Notes under the pieces: model-generated
The model's input: only the letters and a program-made list of their open reading frames with translations
What the model was told of the DNA's origin: nothing
The model's database searches: none
In this document: positions 23,030-36,009 of the stretch, piece after piece
Position numbering within the stretch: position 1 is the first letter of the stretch
Layout: every line of letters starts with the position of its first letter
Source of the DNA: Cyanoderma ruficeps
Lineage: Eukaryota > Chordata > Aves > Passeriformes > Timaliidae
DNA: 64,000 bases
Direction of reading: 5' to 3'
NCBI GenBank assembly: GCA_008694505.1
Contig: VZDJ01000174.1
Span: 8,054,817 to 8,118,816 of the forward strand
Position numbers and translations under genes: made by a program

Positions 23030-25775
23030 TCAGGTTTCAGGAGCTTTATCCCAGGGAAAGGTTAAGGAAGTGTAATAGCAGAAGACATGTAATGAAGCTC
23101 AGTACTGCCCCATAGCACTGGCTAGGACAAGCTAATATCCACAGTAAAATTCCAGCTCTGTAGCCTATGCAGAGTATTTTGCTCTGCTGCTATAATGATG
23201 ACACTTAGAATTAGACCGACATAACCTAGAGAGCTCTGGGGACTCATCATCTCTGAGATTTCACTTAATTATTGGCAAACTCTGTCATTTAGTATCCCAA
23301 GCAGGCCGCGCTATGTATAACCAACACATCTAATTTGATTTCATCTTGAATTGCTCCTATGAGTGGTCTTGAATGGGACCACATCTGGTATCTTGGCAAC
23401 GTCCCTTCTTCTCGTGAAGAGAGCTGTCCTTGAATCTATAAAATGGATCTCTTGCAGCAGGGGGGGTGAGTGTGCACGTGTAGGGGAACCCTCTGGGAGC
23501 ACACAAAGGGAGGCTTGGCTTACATGCACGTTTGACACGTTTAGGTTTTTAATACTTTTTTTTTTTCCCCGATAAATTATGCCCATGAATCTTGGTGTAA
23601 ATATTTTTCTTTGAGCTCGGGCAGTGGATTTAAGAAGCACTTAGGATACTTGATCCTTAATTGAAGCTTTCAAGAAGGAATTGGTTGCTGGTTTGTATGG
23701 ACAAAACATTATTGCTTTCCTCTCTGTGATATACAATTAGAAGGGAGGGTGGGGGATCAAGTGTACATTTCAAGGAGAAAAGCAAGCTAATCATAAAAGT
23801 ATAGTCAGAAGGAGATTTTTCTGTGTAACTGAATGAGGTTCAGAATTCTGGCATGCAGGACATAAGGATCACCCAGCTTCCCACTAACTCAGGATTTCTC
23901 TGTCCAGCCAGCCCTCCCTCCTGGCAGCTGGCTTGTGAAAAGGAAAAATCACCCCCAATTTTCATGTATAGCATAGAAATGAGAGACAATTCACCACTCA
24001 TTTCCTTCTCCGGGTTTTGGATCTTACAGTTTACATAGGGGTAAGCTCAGGTGAAGGAATGTGTGGTTTCCACAGAGAGTGTGTACTGTGCTGTGTTCAT
24101 GGGGGAAATGTTCAGATAGAGAATATACATATATATGTATATGTGACTGTGTATGTATGTATAACTGTGTGCCACAGCTTCAGTAACTTCTCTCAATTTC
24201 TATTACTCTGTGATAAAATGACATTTTCTGAATTACAGGAACTTCTCTGTCACTTAAGACTTGCTGTTCCCTTCAGTTACAGCAAACTAAAATCACTGCA
24301 TTGTCCTACTGGTCAATAAGACCTAATCCTGTGAAGCTGAAAGCACAAGGACTCTTGTTCTACGTTTCCAGAGGAGTGTCTTACAACATCTGTGATCTAA
24401 ACTGCCACAAAACTCTCCCTTTGTGTCACAAATTGAAGTCCTTAGGAGTCATGGTCAGAAGTATGGTCCTTCCAGCTGTGAAAGACAGAGGCACATCAAG
24501 AAGAAGCTCAGGACTAAAGGGAACTAACAGTTCAGGTTTTGTTTTATGCTCTGTAACTCAGGAAGTAACAGTCTTCTCTTTTTCTCTTTTCAGTCTTCTC
24601 TTGGTCATTCCCAGACTACCAAGTTAAAGCTTCAGTAGGACTAAAATACAGACTAAAACCTTGAACATTACCAACTACTTGGTAACTTGGTGAACTATTT
24701 GCTTGCTTGACAAGATCACAGAACTTTTTATTTTCCCACTGGCAGATCCAGTCTTTTCCTATTCAAAAGAAAGCTGTGGTCATTTCTTGCTTTAAGGACA
24801 GACCTTTTACCAGCATCTAGGATTGCAAAAACTTCTTACTGCAATGATATTTACTCCTTTACCTTGCTCAGTTCTCTCCAGCAGAGTGAAACCACAGTAC
24901 CACGTGCACTAGTGAATATACTGTGTTTGAGTGGTTAAAGTACATTCATCAGCTCTAATAAAGTGCTCAGTGCTTCCTGGATGTACAGGATATGAATCAC
25001 ATAATGTGAAGAAGATGACCACATAGCATCCTCATTACTGAGCTGGGTTAGCACTCTGCTGCCTGCAGAGCAGCTGTGCTGGTGTGTTACCCTGCACATT
25101 TCAACAGGCTGAGCAAAGGGAGGGAGATGGATGCAATCCTCTCCTCAGGCACACAGGAATTAATTATGAAAAGGTGTGATTTTTGATCAGTATTTTCTTG
25201 TGTAATTACATCCCTGACTTAACATGGCTTCCTTCTGACTGTTCCTCCCAGTAACAGTGTGGTTTCAAGTACAGAGTGATAATTGCACTTCAGGTTTGGT
25301 CAGATGGTGGAATTTCTATGACCTTCCAAAACAAATGCATTAAAAAATTATGCTAACAACAGGATATTTTAGGTGATTAATAAGGGGGGCAATGTTTGGA
25401 ATAAGGATGGAGTTGGTAGTGTTGCTGGGAGATCTCCAAGTAACTCCACTGCAGCAGAGTTCCTGCAGCCTGAGAGCTACACTGAGTGGGACACTTCAGT
25501 TCATGCACTGGTTCCACTACACTTCAACAAAGCTGGACTAACTAGCAAAGAAAACATTTATAAGCATCTATGAAAATAAGTGATGTCAGGATAAAACTAA
25601 TCGGAACAAAGTATTTTAAAGTATAAGCAGGTCTGGCTTGAATTGCTTTTTTGAAAACTTTTGCTCAACATGGGCCTTTCTTCAATTTAGAGAATAAAAT
25701 ACAATTTTTGGTTACTTTTAGATTCAAACCATTGCTGGCACCGTGCAATGGAACAGTTTTTTAAAAATGTTCCAG
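23030..25775. other. Intergenic sequence, no gene seen
   Basis: Contains an impure TA/TG microsatellite at 24123-24173. The 108-codon plus-strand frame at 24301-24627 has no recognisable domain or splice context and is not called. Confidence 0.55.
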
Positions 25776-25779
25776 GGCA

Positions 25780-25858
25780 GTCGTTTGATTAAAAAAATTG
25801 ATGATTGCCAGACTAGAGAATCTCTTGGGGTCTCTGCCAGCCTTATGGTTCCATGATT
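25780..25858 (+). mobile_element. CR1 3'-end remnant
   Basis: The plus strand carries GACTAGAGAATCTCTTGGGG followed by TCTCTGCCAGCCTTATGG and TTCCATGATTTG. This is recognisably the conserved CR1 tail (ACTAGATGATCTC...GGTC.CTTCCAACC..ATGATTCTATGATT). Only the 3' terminus is present, as is usual for 5'-truncated CR1 insertions. Confidence 0.75.
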
Positions 25859-25904
25859 TGTCATCACTCTGGAAAAGTCTCTGCTTTCATTCCTATCTGT
25901 GTAG

Positions 25905-26005
25905 TTGCACTGCCTTCATTTTACTCAGAGAAGAAATGTGGAGAGGTTGAAGTTGCTTGCCAGGAACCAAAAGGGGATTGGTGATCAGATCTGGGCAGAA
26001 CTCAG
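25905..26005 (-). mobile_element. Possible MIR-type SINE remnant
   Basis: TTCATTTTACTCAGAGAAGA followed by TGTGGAGAGGTTGAAGTTGC and TTGCCAGGAACC resembles the complement of the MIR segment that reads CATTTTACAGA..GAAACTGAGGCACAGAGAGGTTAAGTGACTTGCCCAAGGTC. The match is loose and the call is tentative. Confidence 0.35.
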
Positions 26006-26009
26006 CCTG

Positions 26010-27400
26010 CTTTTTTCCTCTGTGTAACCAAAGAGCACAGCCTCTGACAGAACTGCTCAGCTCCTGGGGCTACTTCTCTACAGACCTCGGTGCCTGATCC
26101 TTCCAGTCCAATGCCAATCCCACAAACAATGCTTTTCATTAATTTCTTTAGCATTCCTTCATTCTCCCTCCTCCTTCCCATCTTTTGTCTAATTCCATCT
26201 CTTCACATACCCATGACATCACCTGCATGTCCCCCCAGGCCTCCATTGCCACTCTGCTCTCCAGGTCAGTATTCCCATCATTTCCTTCCCCATGGCTTTC
26301 GGGGTCACAGAAAGAGTGAACACATGTGCAGAGGTAGGAAGTAGAATTGGAGACAGGTTTGATTTGTGGGAAAGGAAAAAGGCTGAAGAATAAGACCCAA
26401 AGTGTGCTGGCCTTACCATAAACTGAAGTTTATGAAAACTCTAATGAAAGAATTCAACACAGAATTACCAGGAAATGCCAGGAACATTTCAGACTCCCTC
26501 CTCCCTCCCAGCAGGTACAACATGCCAATGCATGTGACACACTCACAGCCACAAGACTGCAGAGTTCCTGTCCTAATTTAAATCAAACCTGCAACAACCC
26601 CTTAGTATTTGGCTTCCAAGAAAAATGAGGACTGTAGAGCCATTTTGTCTGTCTGTCCCAGTAATGTTTCAATTGGATGGCAAATTTCTAGGAAAGTGTT
26701 TGAAAGCTATTAAGTTCCCACATGTTTCATGAAAGTGTCTGGACAGAAGATGAAAGCCTTTGCCATAAAATGTTCTCATGCCTCATAACAAAGATCTGGA
26801 AGAGAATGTGTGGTTGCCCATCCTGCTCTGAGTTAGGCTCAAACATCTCCATTTTCCTCAGTGAATGGTTTTTGAGTTTGAATCTGTTCTGGGAAGCCTC
26901 TAGCAAGGGGATGCCTCATCACCCCCTGACCAACCCAGAACTGTCACCTGAGCTTTTCCTTCACACACTGCTGTCACATCAGCTTGGTATGGAAGACAGC
27001 TTTAGGGAAATGTAAAAAAAAAAAAGGAAAATAGAGAAAGAAAAATACTTCTGGGTAACAGTGGAAATGTCAGCTCTGTATCCTGATACAGATAACACAG
27101 CAGCTATCTATAGAGGCAGATCCTTTAAATTTTAAAAGATTATTTGTAGAAATCAGTCCCAGTAGTCCCATAAACGCAGAACAAAACACAGCAGTGCTGG
27201 ATGTTGCCAATTTGTTGCTGACAACGCTTTGTGTCACTACCCTCATTTAGGAACATGAGATGAAAACACACAGTCCTAATATCTACTTATCTCCAAGAGC
27301 CTCTGCCCCTGGTTCATTTCATTTTTGGTATAAATCTACTCCACATGTCATATCCTTTTGTGACAGTGAGGGGCCTGGGGCTCAATGTGTATAAATATCA
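26010..27400. other. Intergenic sequence, no gene seen
   Basis: Pyrimidine-rich around 26140-26290. No exon or repeat recognised. Confidence 0.5.
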
Positions 27401-27586
27401 CCCAGAGGCAGCACTTAGCCTTGAATGCAGGCCGGGCAGCAGCACTGCAGTTCGAAATGGGGAGGTCAGAGCACACAGCCAAACCCATCCCCATTCGCAG
27501 GGCCCAGGGCACGCAGTGCTCAGCGCGCACGGCACCGGGGCCGCTCCCCGAGCTCGCCCCGCGGCCACCGAGTGCCACAGCCCGGC

Positions 27587-27812
27587 CCGGCCCCGGGGGA
27601 CTCAGCACAGGACACTGCTGAGCTCCTAAACCCCGGAGCTAAACCCCCGGCCCCGGGGGACTCAGCACAGGGCACTGCTGAACTAAACCCCAGAGCTAAA
27701 CCCCCGGCCCCGGGGGACTCAGCACAGGGCACTGCTGAACTCCTAAACCCCGGAGCTAAACTAAACCCCCGGCCCCGGGGGACTCAGCACAGGACACTAC
27801 TGAACCCCTAAA
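27587..27812. repeat. GC-rich minisatellite, about 60-bp unit, 4 copies
   Basis: Four tandem units start with CCGGCCCCGGGGGACTCAGC at 27587, 27647, 27704 and 27769, giving unit lengths of 60, 57 and 65 bases and a final partial copy. Units differ by small insertions and deletions (CTCCTAAACC present or absent, duplicated CTAAA) and by G/A changes at one site. The frames through it (PGAKPPAPGDSAQGTAE) are repeat artefacts. The 5' flank (27480-27590) is also GC- and CpG-rich. Confidence 0.9.
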
Positions 27813-27829
27813 CAAGCGCCGGGAGCTCT

Positions 27830-30200
27830 CCCGGGACAAAGCCGCTCCAGAGTGGTTCAAGGACTGGCCAGCCCGCCTTTCACACACACAGGGGCATCCA
27901 GAGCGGAAATCCTGACAGAAGATCCTGAACTTTCTGGGGAAAAAGCAGAGCCATTCGCTGGCACGTTGCTCCTCCGATGAGTGTTTGGTTTGCCAGGGGA
28001 AAAAGTGATCGTTTTCCATATCCTCCAGCTCATGGCTATGGCTCCGAGTGCAGTATTTCCGCCAGGTTTTCTGGCAGTGTCTAAGAGCTAGGGCTTGTAT
28101 TTCAACATGTATTAAAACAAAAGAATATAGGGAGGGGCAAAAAAATATTCTTTTCATGGGAAGGGAAAAGGCAAATGCACAGTCTGCAGCCTTTGTTTTC
28201 TTTACATTTTGTGCAAACTGGCCTCTTACTGGTTAATCTTCCCCTGTCGCTGCCATCCTGCCAGACCAGCTCATGTTGCCCTTCCAACCACACTGCAGTG
28301 AAAAGGAGGTTTAAAAATCCATCAGCACTCACAGAATGCATTCAGCAGTGCTGCTCAGTCCCCTCTGCCCTCAGCAGCAGCTCCTGGGCTTTGGTTGCAC
28401 ACTGTGGGTCACAACTGTCCCAGGATAATTAGGAAGTACTGAGGGGGTTTAGTTCTGGCTTTCCCATTTCAGAGCTGTCCTTTTCTCTGCTTTCAACTGC
28501 TTATTTTATTTACCCTATGTTGAATACTCTGTCCCTTGACCTTTCACCTTTCCAGGAAAGTTCAGGATTTTGCCAAACATGCCAGGGTAGGGCAGAGGCT
28601 GAGCAGAGAGGAAGTCAGGCATTGCCCCCTCTTCCCAGCACCCAGGCTCTGTGTTGTGCCAGTTCACAGGGAATCTCGCTGCCACTTGCCAATGAGCACT
28701 GCCTCCACACATAAACATCACAGCAAAGGTGTAAGAAAGATTTTGTTAAACCTTTTGGGAAATAGGATGCTATTTAGAAGTGAATCCCAAAGATTCAGGC
28801 AGAGCAGAAGGGTGGGAAAGAGGAGGAGAGGCACTTTTCCTTCTGAATACAGCCTAATTTTATACCTGGAAGAGGAGTTGAAAAACTTCTCTTCCCCTCG
28901 TCCAAGAGAGAAGTGACAGGTATAAAAAAAACCTCAGCTGACTTTGGGGAAATAAAGGCACTAAGAATCAACTCTACCTATGCTCCTTTGGCTTCAGGTT
29001 TAAGATAAAATCACCTCTATCAGTAGGTTTGGTTTTCGTTTAAGTGACAGCAAAGTTTACTGTGGCTCAGCCTGGCTGCACAAAGGCTTGTCCATCTATT
29101 GCTGGGTGGTTAAATTCTCAGGTTTTAAATACTTGCAGGTGACTCAAGGAAATAAAATCTAGTGGCTTTTAAAAAAATTATTACTTGTAAGAGGCAGACG
29201 GATTGCAAACAAAGGGCTGGGTCCTGCTCCTGTTGAAAGCATGGAGTTGAGGCACCAGAGTTCGTTCCTGACTGCCTTAGGTGTTCAGGGAGAAAGAAAG
29301 AAGTAAGAGAGAGCTGTAAGGCTAAAAGCATGCACTGACTTGCTGTGAGACCTTCATGATTACCTCTGAGGGGAGAAACACAGCTTGTAAAAAAAATTAT
29401 AAGAGGATAACTGCACCTTCTTCATGAAAATGAGCAAATTCCAGAGTGTTTCTTCTGCCTGCTATGCGATTTGCTTCAGCTTCATTTCACGTGCTGTCTC
29501 ACACAATAGCCTCTGGGGATTCTCAGGGAAAAAAATATTTAGCTGCCTCACCTTCTATGCCCAACTCCTGCCTTCCTGCAAGGAAATTATTTGCTGCTTC
29601 CCTAACAAACCTGCTTCAGTTGTCACTGTAGGTAAGGTTATGTCAACACTTCCATTATAAACTCCTCTTGTCAGGAATTTACAAGTTGGCTGTAAAAATT
29701 CCCTTTGCACTTAATTCTGGCAGAGATGAAAAAACGCCAGGAGCACATTAAAAAAAAAAAAAAAAAATCAACATTTACATATTAGATTTTAACACTTTCC
29801 AAGAAATGAGTACTTTAGTGTTAATGCAGACACTCTATGACCAAAGACCTGAACGAATGAGGCCGATCAGGGCGGGAATCCTACTGAAATCAGTCACTTT
29901 GGAGTGCCCTGCACACCAGTGCAGCAAATATGGAAATGTCACTCTGAGTGCCACTAGAGGAATAAGAACAAAACTACCCCGGAAAAACCTCATCTACTCA
30001 CACGGCAATGCTAAAATGTAAGCCATCCTGTTCATTGAGGGATATATCCTGTCTGTCATACTAAGAAGCTGAGTTTAATGCTTGAAGGTTTCACTGGAGT
30101 TGAGGGAGGATTTTTTTTAACCCATCTAAAGTATTTATCTCACCTTCATCCTCATTTGAGCCCCTCGTAATCACCAGCACATTTCGCTTTCCTGGTGCAT
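27830..30200. other. Intergenic sequence, no gene seen
   Basis: Holds an 18-base poly-A at 29750-29767. The 71-codon frame that follows at 29806 has no recognised domain. Confidence 0.5.
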
Positions 30201-30204
30201 TACG

Positions 30205-30330
30205 GCCGTTTATTTTCATTTCAGAAACAGAACAGTGATACAGAGAGAGGTTAAATGATTTGCCCAAGGTCACAGAGGACAAGGCTCTGCTCTGGGAAAG
30301 GCACTCACCCATGTCTGGGATCCACCCCAG
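30205..30330 (-). mobile_element. MIR-type CORE-SINE remnant (antisense)
   Basis: The plus strand shows ACAGAGAGAGGTTAAATGAT followed by TTGCCCAAGGTCACAGAGG and a GGCTCTGCTCTGGGAAAG stretch. This is the classic complement of the MIR/tRNA-SINE segment (GGCACAGAGAGGTTAAGTGACTTGCCCAAGGTCACACAG...GCAGAGCTGGGA). The element is therefore oriented on the minus strand. It is diverged and probably inactive. Confidence 0.7.
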
Positions 30331-30334
30331 CAGA

Positions 30335-33300
30335 CTGTCCATCCTCTCATGGAGGGGTGAGAGCAATTTATTGTGCTTAATACCCCTCTGAGCCTGCACT
30401 TCCTTCTCTCTTCCTTGGCCTACTGCTTGGCAGGATTTAACAGTTGCTGCCTTCATTCTCTCTCTCCACTCCCCCCCTTGTTTTTACAGGTCTAAGAGGA
30501 ACCTGAAAAGGTCTGATTTTGGATGTGAGGAAGTGTGAAGAGCCTGGATTCTTTGCATATAAGAAATGTTGCTGCTTAGAGGCTGGAACAGAGACAGGCC
30601 AGGATTTGCTGTGCATGCAGAGTTGTGTGTTTTACATTCTGTCCAGTCCCATATTGGAAAGGAGGACTGCATGGCACTAAGCTAAACTCTGCTAGTCGTG
30701 AGAGAAAAAAAGGGGAAGGCCAGGAAAAGGAAAAAGAAGGTAGAGAATAAGCAGTAAGTGTTTTTGATACAGTCTTTAGTTCATTTTCAAATGCTATAGG
30801 GAGTCAACAACTGAAAGAAATTATAATAATCCAGTTAGAACTAGTGCAGCTTCAATAAGACCACATTTTAGAAAGTATGATTCCAGCTCTCTAAACTCTT
30901 CCACATATTTAATGCATGCAAATATCTACACCCATGTGTATGACTCTGCAAAGTTATGTTTGCAGCCTTGCAAACCACATTCTAAACAAAGACTCAGATC
31001 TCCATCTTCTCCCTCCCCTTAACTGTTCAGTACACACACAGGGAGTGCTGCTTCCTCCAGTGACACCAGGCAGGACGTGAGCTAACCTGGGACAGCCCAG
31101 GCCCAGTTCTGAGTGAACAATGGTGTCAGCCTTCCAAGGAATGCACCAAATTCTGTTGAACGGAACAGGCCCAAGAAGCGCAAAAGGAATTTACAAAGCA
31201 AGATTTTCTGTAATATGGTCCATTGGCTTTTGATAATAAAAACCACATTGTAAATGGGCAAGAAATTAATCTTTAAAAGGCAGCTGTAGCCCATGTGTAT
31301 TAACTATTTTTCAAAGACATTTCCTCTGGATTTTTGTTACCTTCTTTAATATATGTTTCCAGCCAGCAGAGATGTTATGCTCTGTGGGTGAAATATAATA
31401 TGCATTTTTAAAACATTTATAAATATGTATACACCCTATGGATTCACACGGCACTGTAGGAGCTGTGTTCTGGTCTGCAGTCTTTAAAAATTAATTACAA
31501 ATATACTAAGGTGTATGTTCAACACAATGCATGGGGATTTAGCCACATAAATTTCATTAAGGCTGATGAGAAGTGTGCAGTTAAAGCCCTGCATATCAAG
31601 ACATCATGCATAAAGAAAAGCCTGTCTAATTATGTATTTACTTATTAAACCAGAACAGCTCTGAAGGGCACGCATGTTTATCTAATTTTATTTATTCCTT
31701 TTCAAAACAAAGGAAACGCACACGAGCACACACATGTGCACACACACACACACCTATATTCTGCAGAACATGGAATTTTTAAATTCCATATGTTAATATG
31801 TTGAAAAATCAATTAAAATTATTCTTCAGCTATTGTTATTTTTTTAGGAAGCAAGATTAAAACATCCCTTGAGGTCACAAACTAGGAACATGTAAGTAAC
31901 CCGACTATGTGGAATGTCATTTTTGTGGTAATAAAGACATTGGTGGCACATTTTAGTAGAGCTGCAATTGTGACACACGATACTCAAAGCTGGGAAATTC
32001 TCAGTTCCCCTACCTCGTTTCCTCAGGTCTCACCTTTGTCATCATAAAACTTCTTTCCTCTTCTTAACAATTGGGGATGCAAATGGCACACAGCCTGCAT
32101 TAAGGTAAAGACTTGGGTTTAGCACATGCATGTGGGTAGAAAGTGGGTATTTCACGTCAATTTTGTTAATTTCTGGACATGAAAGAATGCATTTCATACA
32201 GCTGTTTATTTTCTTCTCTAGATTCCTGAATGGCTCCAACATGTGTTTGCTGCCAAGTTCAGCATCCGAAGATGTTGCTCCAATGTCTCTTGTGAACACT
32301 TTGATGCCATCTACTAGATCATTGTGTTAGGGGCCAAGTTAAGGCCAGCAGGGTAAAGGCAATTTATAACCCACATAGTGACATCAGTCTAACCTAGCAA
32401 CCTCCCTAGCAACACTGCCAGAGCATCACAATGTGGCCCCCATAGCTCAGATGATATGAAGATAGCAGCATTGTTAGGGTGGGAGGTTGCCACTTTGGCC
32501 TAGCAACAAATAACTGCCTGACCTTGGGATCTATTGAAAGCTGAGAAGCCAAGCAGAACAGAGGGAGAACCACCAAAAGAAAACCCAAGGGTTCCTGTCT
32601 ATTTATTTTATGTAACCTAAACAAATTCTTCAGAGAAAAATATGGCAATGCTTCCAGACACACTGCGTGCTTATATATTCAACATTGCTTTTCCACATGG
32701 CTTGTTAAGAGCTGAATGGATTTTACACTGTGATTTGGAAATCCCAAAACCAGTGTGCAGAGAAAGGATGAATAAAGAAATCACTCCAGCCAGCTGAGTG
32801 GTGACAAACAGGCTGCATGCTGCTGTTAAAGTGCACTGATGTGAGTGAGGGCTCCCACCCCCAGGTATTGCACAGGGTGACCTGGGCTTTGGGCTCACCC
32901 AAGAAATCCAGCTGTAACCAGCTTATATGCAGCATTTTGTCACTGAAAATAATGAAATGGATATAAATCACACCCCCCCTTCCTTCTCTTTCTTCTTGTT
33001 GCCCATTCAAATAAGCCCCTTGTCCACGCCATTGTGCCAGCTCTGCACAGGCAGCTGCTGAAGCAAGGTAACACTCCTCTCTCCCAGACACACATCAGGA
33101 GCAGGGCATCCTCTACACACACTGAGGAGTTGGACCTGATCTGCTTGATGTTTCTAGTCTCTCACAAAGAACCCACACTCCTGGTGTTTGTAAATGAATA
33201 CCCCTTGCAGCATCTTGACAGTTACAGTGATTCAAAGACAACTGAGAGAAACAAATGGCAGGTATGGAAAATGTAAGTGATGCATTTGTTTCTGTGCTGG

Positions 33301-35780
33301 TGGCCCTGAGCCAGTATGTGGTGCTGGAGGTTGCCTGATGCTGAGCTTCCAGACACCATTTGGCCTTAAGAAAATATAAAACAGTATTAGCCCAACAGTT
33401 CCTAGAAGAATCATAACCCTCAGAATTCCAAAGCTATCCTGTACAGTAACCACTTCTAACACCAACCAGTGGGGATAATTCACCTTCCCCTTCCAGTTTG
33501 CTGGCTCTAAGCTACCAGCTGGCCAGTGCAGAGAAGCTCAAATTGCAGCTGCCTTCACTCTCTTTAGCTGTCAAGATAAACAGATGACTTTGGTTTGCAG
33601 CAACAGAACATTGAATATGTATTTTCAAAAACGTAATTTCTTTTGGCATTTCAATGACACATGCTTTCACATATGTGTGGTTTTGCATGTGAGTGTGTGA
33701 ATACACACACTTTTATCTAATTACATTTTTAGTAGGTATTTTTAAAAATAATTTTAATTCCTTCAATTTTTGTGCAGTTTTCCCCATGTATAAATAACAC
33801 TCACTATCACTTTCAGTTTGTAACTTCTCTTGAGAGAAGAGCCATGAGCCACAAATTGCCAATTGTCTACTTGCAGCAGCCTTTAACAAAGGGACTGATA
33901 GAGCTGAACTGGACATGGTCTGTCTGTCCTGCTGTCACTGCTGCAGTAACCACAATTGTTGTGTGGGTAACACCAAGTCAGGGGCAATTCATCTTCTAAA
34001 ACCTTACTGCAAGTTTCATCACAGCACACAGCATCTGCCTATTAGCTCAATTTCTATTTTCAGCCAAGCCTGTGACACATTCAAAGGCATGTATGAAGTG
34101 TGTGAAAGTTTACTCCTTTGGATCTTTCTTAAATCACGAGCTTTAAGTACATTGAAAAATAGAGACCTCTCGTGTTAGTGCCACTTCCTCTATTCCACAC
34201 TTGTTCCAACTCAAACCAGCCAGCTGAAGCTTTTTTAGCCCCTTGGCTTTGCCATAACAGCCCTTGCTGGAGAGGTGTGTATCCAAATGGTGAAGTGGGG
34301 CCTGCAGTGGGATCCAAACTGGTGTGCCTACCTCCCTGTGATGCAGATGTGCTGGAAGTCCTGCAGACATGAGGGAAAAGGGAATTTCAGCTTCTCACAG
34401 TGCTTGCCAGCCATACTGCTCTGTCTCCTTCTGCTGCCATCTCTGCACTGTGGTGTCCTCAGAGGTGAACTTCAAACTGTAAAAGAATGGGAGGAGAATG
34501 GGAATGGGGATGAATTCTTACAAACTGACCATATGACTTTCTCCATGTATTTCCTGCTAAGCATCTTGGAAAGTGCTGATAATCTTCCTCAAGTCCTAAT
34601 GCTGGCCACAGGTTTCCCCCCAGGGCTCCACATCAGCATGAGCCTTCTCTTCCTTTTCCATGTCCATTCCTTCCCCCTTTGAACCGTGTTTCCTAGATGA
34701 GGGAAGAGAGCAGGGTGGGGAAGCAGCTCCTCCACCCAGGGCTGCCACAGAATGAATGGTCAATGCTGGCTGTGTGTCTTTCCCTCAGCACTGTATTTTG
34801 CCAATCTACAGAACAAAATGTGTGAAATACACTTGCAAAAAATAGCTGAGAAGCTCATTTCCTCCTCCTTCCCCATCACTCAACAGCTCTGTAACTCCAG
34901 CCTGAGCTTTCACCAGTCCCAGGCATGGTGTTCAAAAGCTCCAGCCCCAGCTCTGGCTGTCCTCTGCCCTCCCTCTGCAAATCAAGCCCAGTGTAAGAGC
35001 CTGGTGTAATGAGTAACCCAGAGGAGATTCATTGGGACCAGCACCAGGAAAATTACTTGATTTCTCTGCTTACACAATTCAGTGTATTCATCATTTTACC
35101 AGTTCTGAAACTGAGTAACTTTGGCAAAGACCAGAGTCCGTCTCAGTTCCTTAGAGGAGACAAAAGACTTTACCATTAATATTTCCAGAGCCAGCTGTAT
35201 TTTTAGACAATGAAGGCTAGGACTGCATTGTGTGGGTTTCTGCATGTATATAAATTTAACATTCTGGATATCCATGCTCTTTAAAAAATGTAATCAGTGT
35301 CGAAAAATAAATGCACCTTATTAAATACTTAAAATTCCTATCCTTCCCTCTAGAGATCATGCATGACTAGGACTGAAGCTGGGTCATTGCAACAAAAAAA
35401 AGAGAGCAGTTCAGATCAGCAGACCATGATTGCATCAGTGAGCTGGTGGGGCTGAGGAGATTATACCAAAATTGGGATGTTTGGATGTGGGTTAATCACA
35501 GATGCAGAATCTGGGATCCAGTTTAGGCAGACTCAATCTGAGTTCCATGCCAGTTTAGGTGCCTCTTTGGTGTAAATCTGAGTAAATTTCAAGCACGAGT
35601 GCTGGGGTAAACAGGCTCACCCGAACCCTTTCATTCTTGCCCAGGAGGAAAAAGCAGTGGCCTGTATTTGTGAGAGGAATGCAGGGATATATAAGGATCT
35701 TCGGCGGCTGCAGTTAATGCCAAGGTCAGCTCCAGCTGACACCCGTGCCTGGGGATGTGGGGGCAGGGATGGCTGTGCTC
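30335..35780. other. Intergenic sequence, no gene seen
   Basis: Mixed AT-rich DNA. It includes an AT-rich enhancer-like block (31360-31700), a CA microsatellite (31718-31753), a 20-bp palindrome (31770-31789) and a cluster of CCTAGCAAC motifs (32393-32507). No gene is supported. Confidence 0.5.
31718..31753. repeat. (CA)n microsatellite
   Basis: An impure CA repeat, interrupted by CGAG and TGTG, ending in about seven pure CA units. Confidence 0.9.
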
Positions 35781-35809
35781 TGCGGCCAAGCCACAAGATG
35801 TCAGGAGAC

Positions 35810-36002
35810 CGCTGTGCTGAGCTGTGCCGGGCTGTGCTACGGCTGTGCCGGGCTGAGCTGGGCTGTGATAACGCTGTGCTACGGCTGTGCCGGGCTGAGC
35901 TGTACTAACACTGAGCTGAGCTGTGCTGTGCTGACACACTGCGCTTTGCTGTGCTTTGCTGTGCTGAGCTGCCCTGTCGCACTGTTGCCCTGCTGCCCTG
36001 GC
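35810..36002. repeat. GCTGTGCTGAGCTGTGCCGG-type minisatellite
   Basis: About 190 bases of degenerate 5-bp-based units (GCTGT, GAGCT, GCCGG) with a higher-order unit of about 47 bases: GCTGTGCTACGGCTGTGCCG occurs at 35834 and again at 35875. The open frames on both strands through this block are repeat artefacts. Confidence 0.85.
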
Positions 36003-36009
36003 AAGGCAA

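Noticed and set aside
27425..27811. 128-codon repeat protein (PAPGDSAQGTAE units)
   Set aside because: Produced entirely by the GC-rich minisatellite; unit lengths of 60, 57 and 65 do not conserve the frame.
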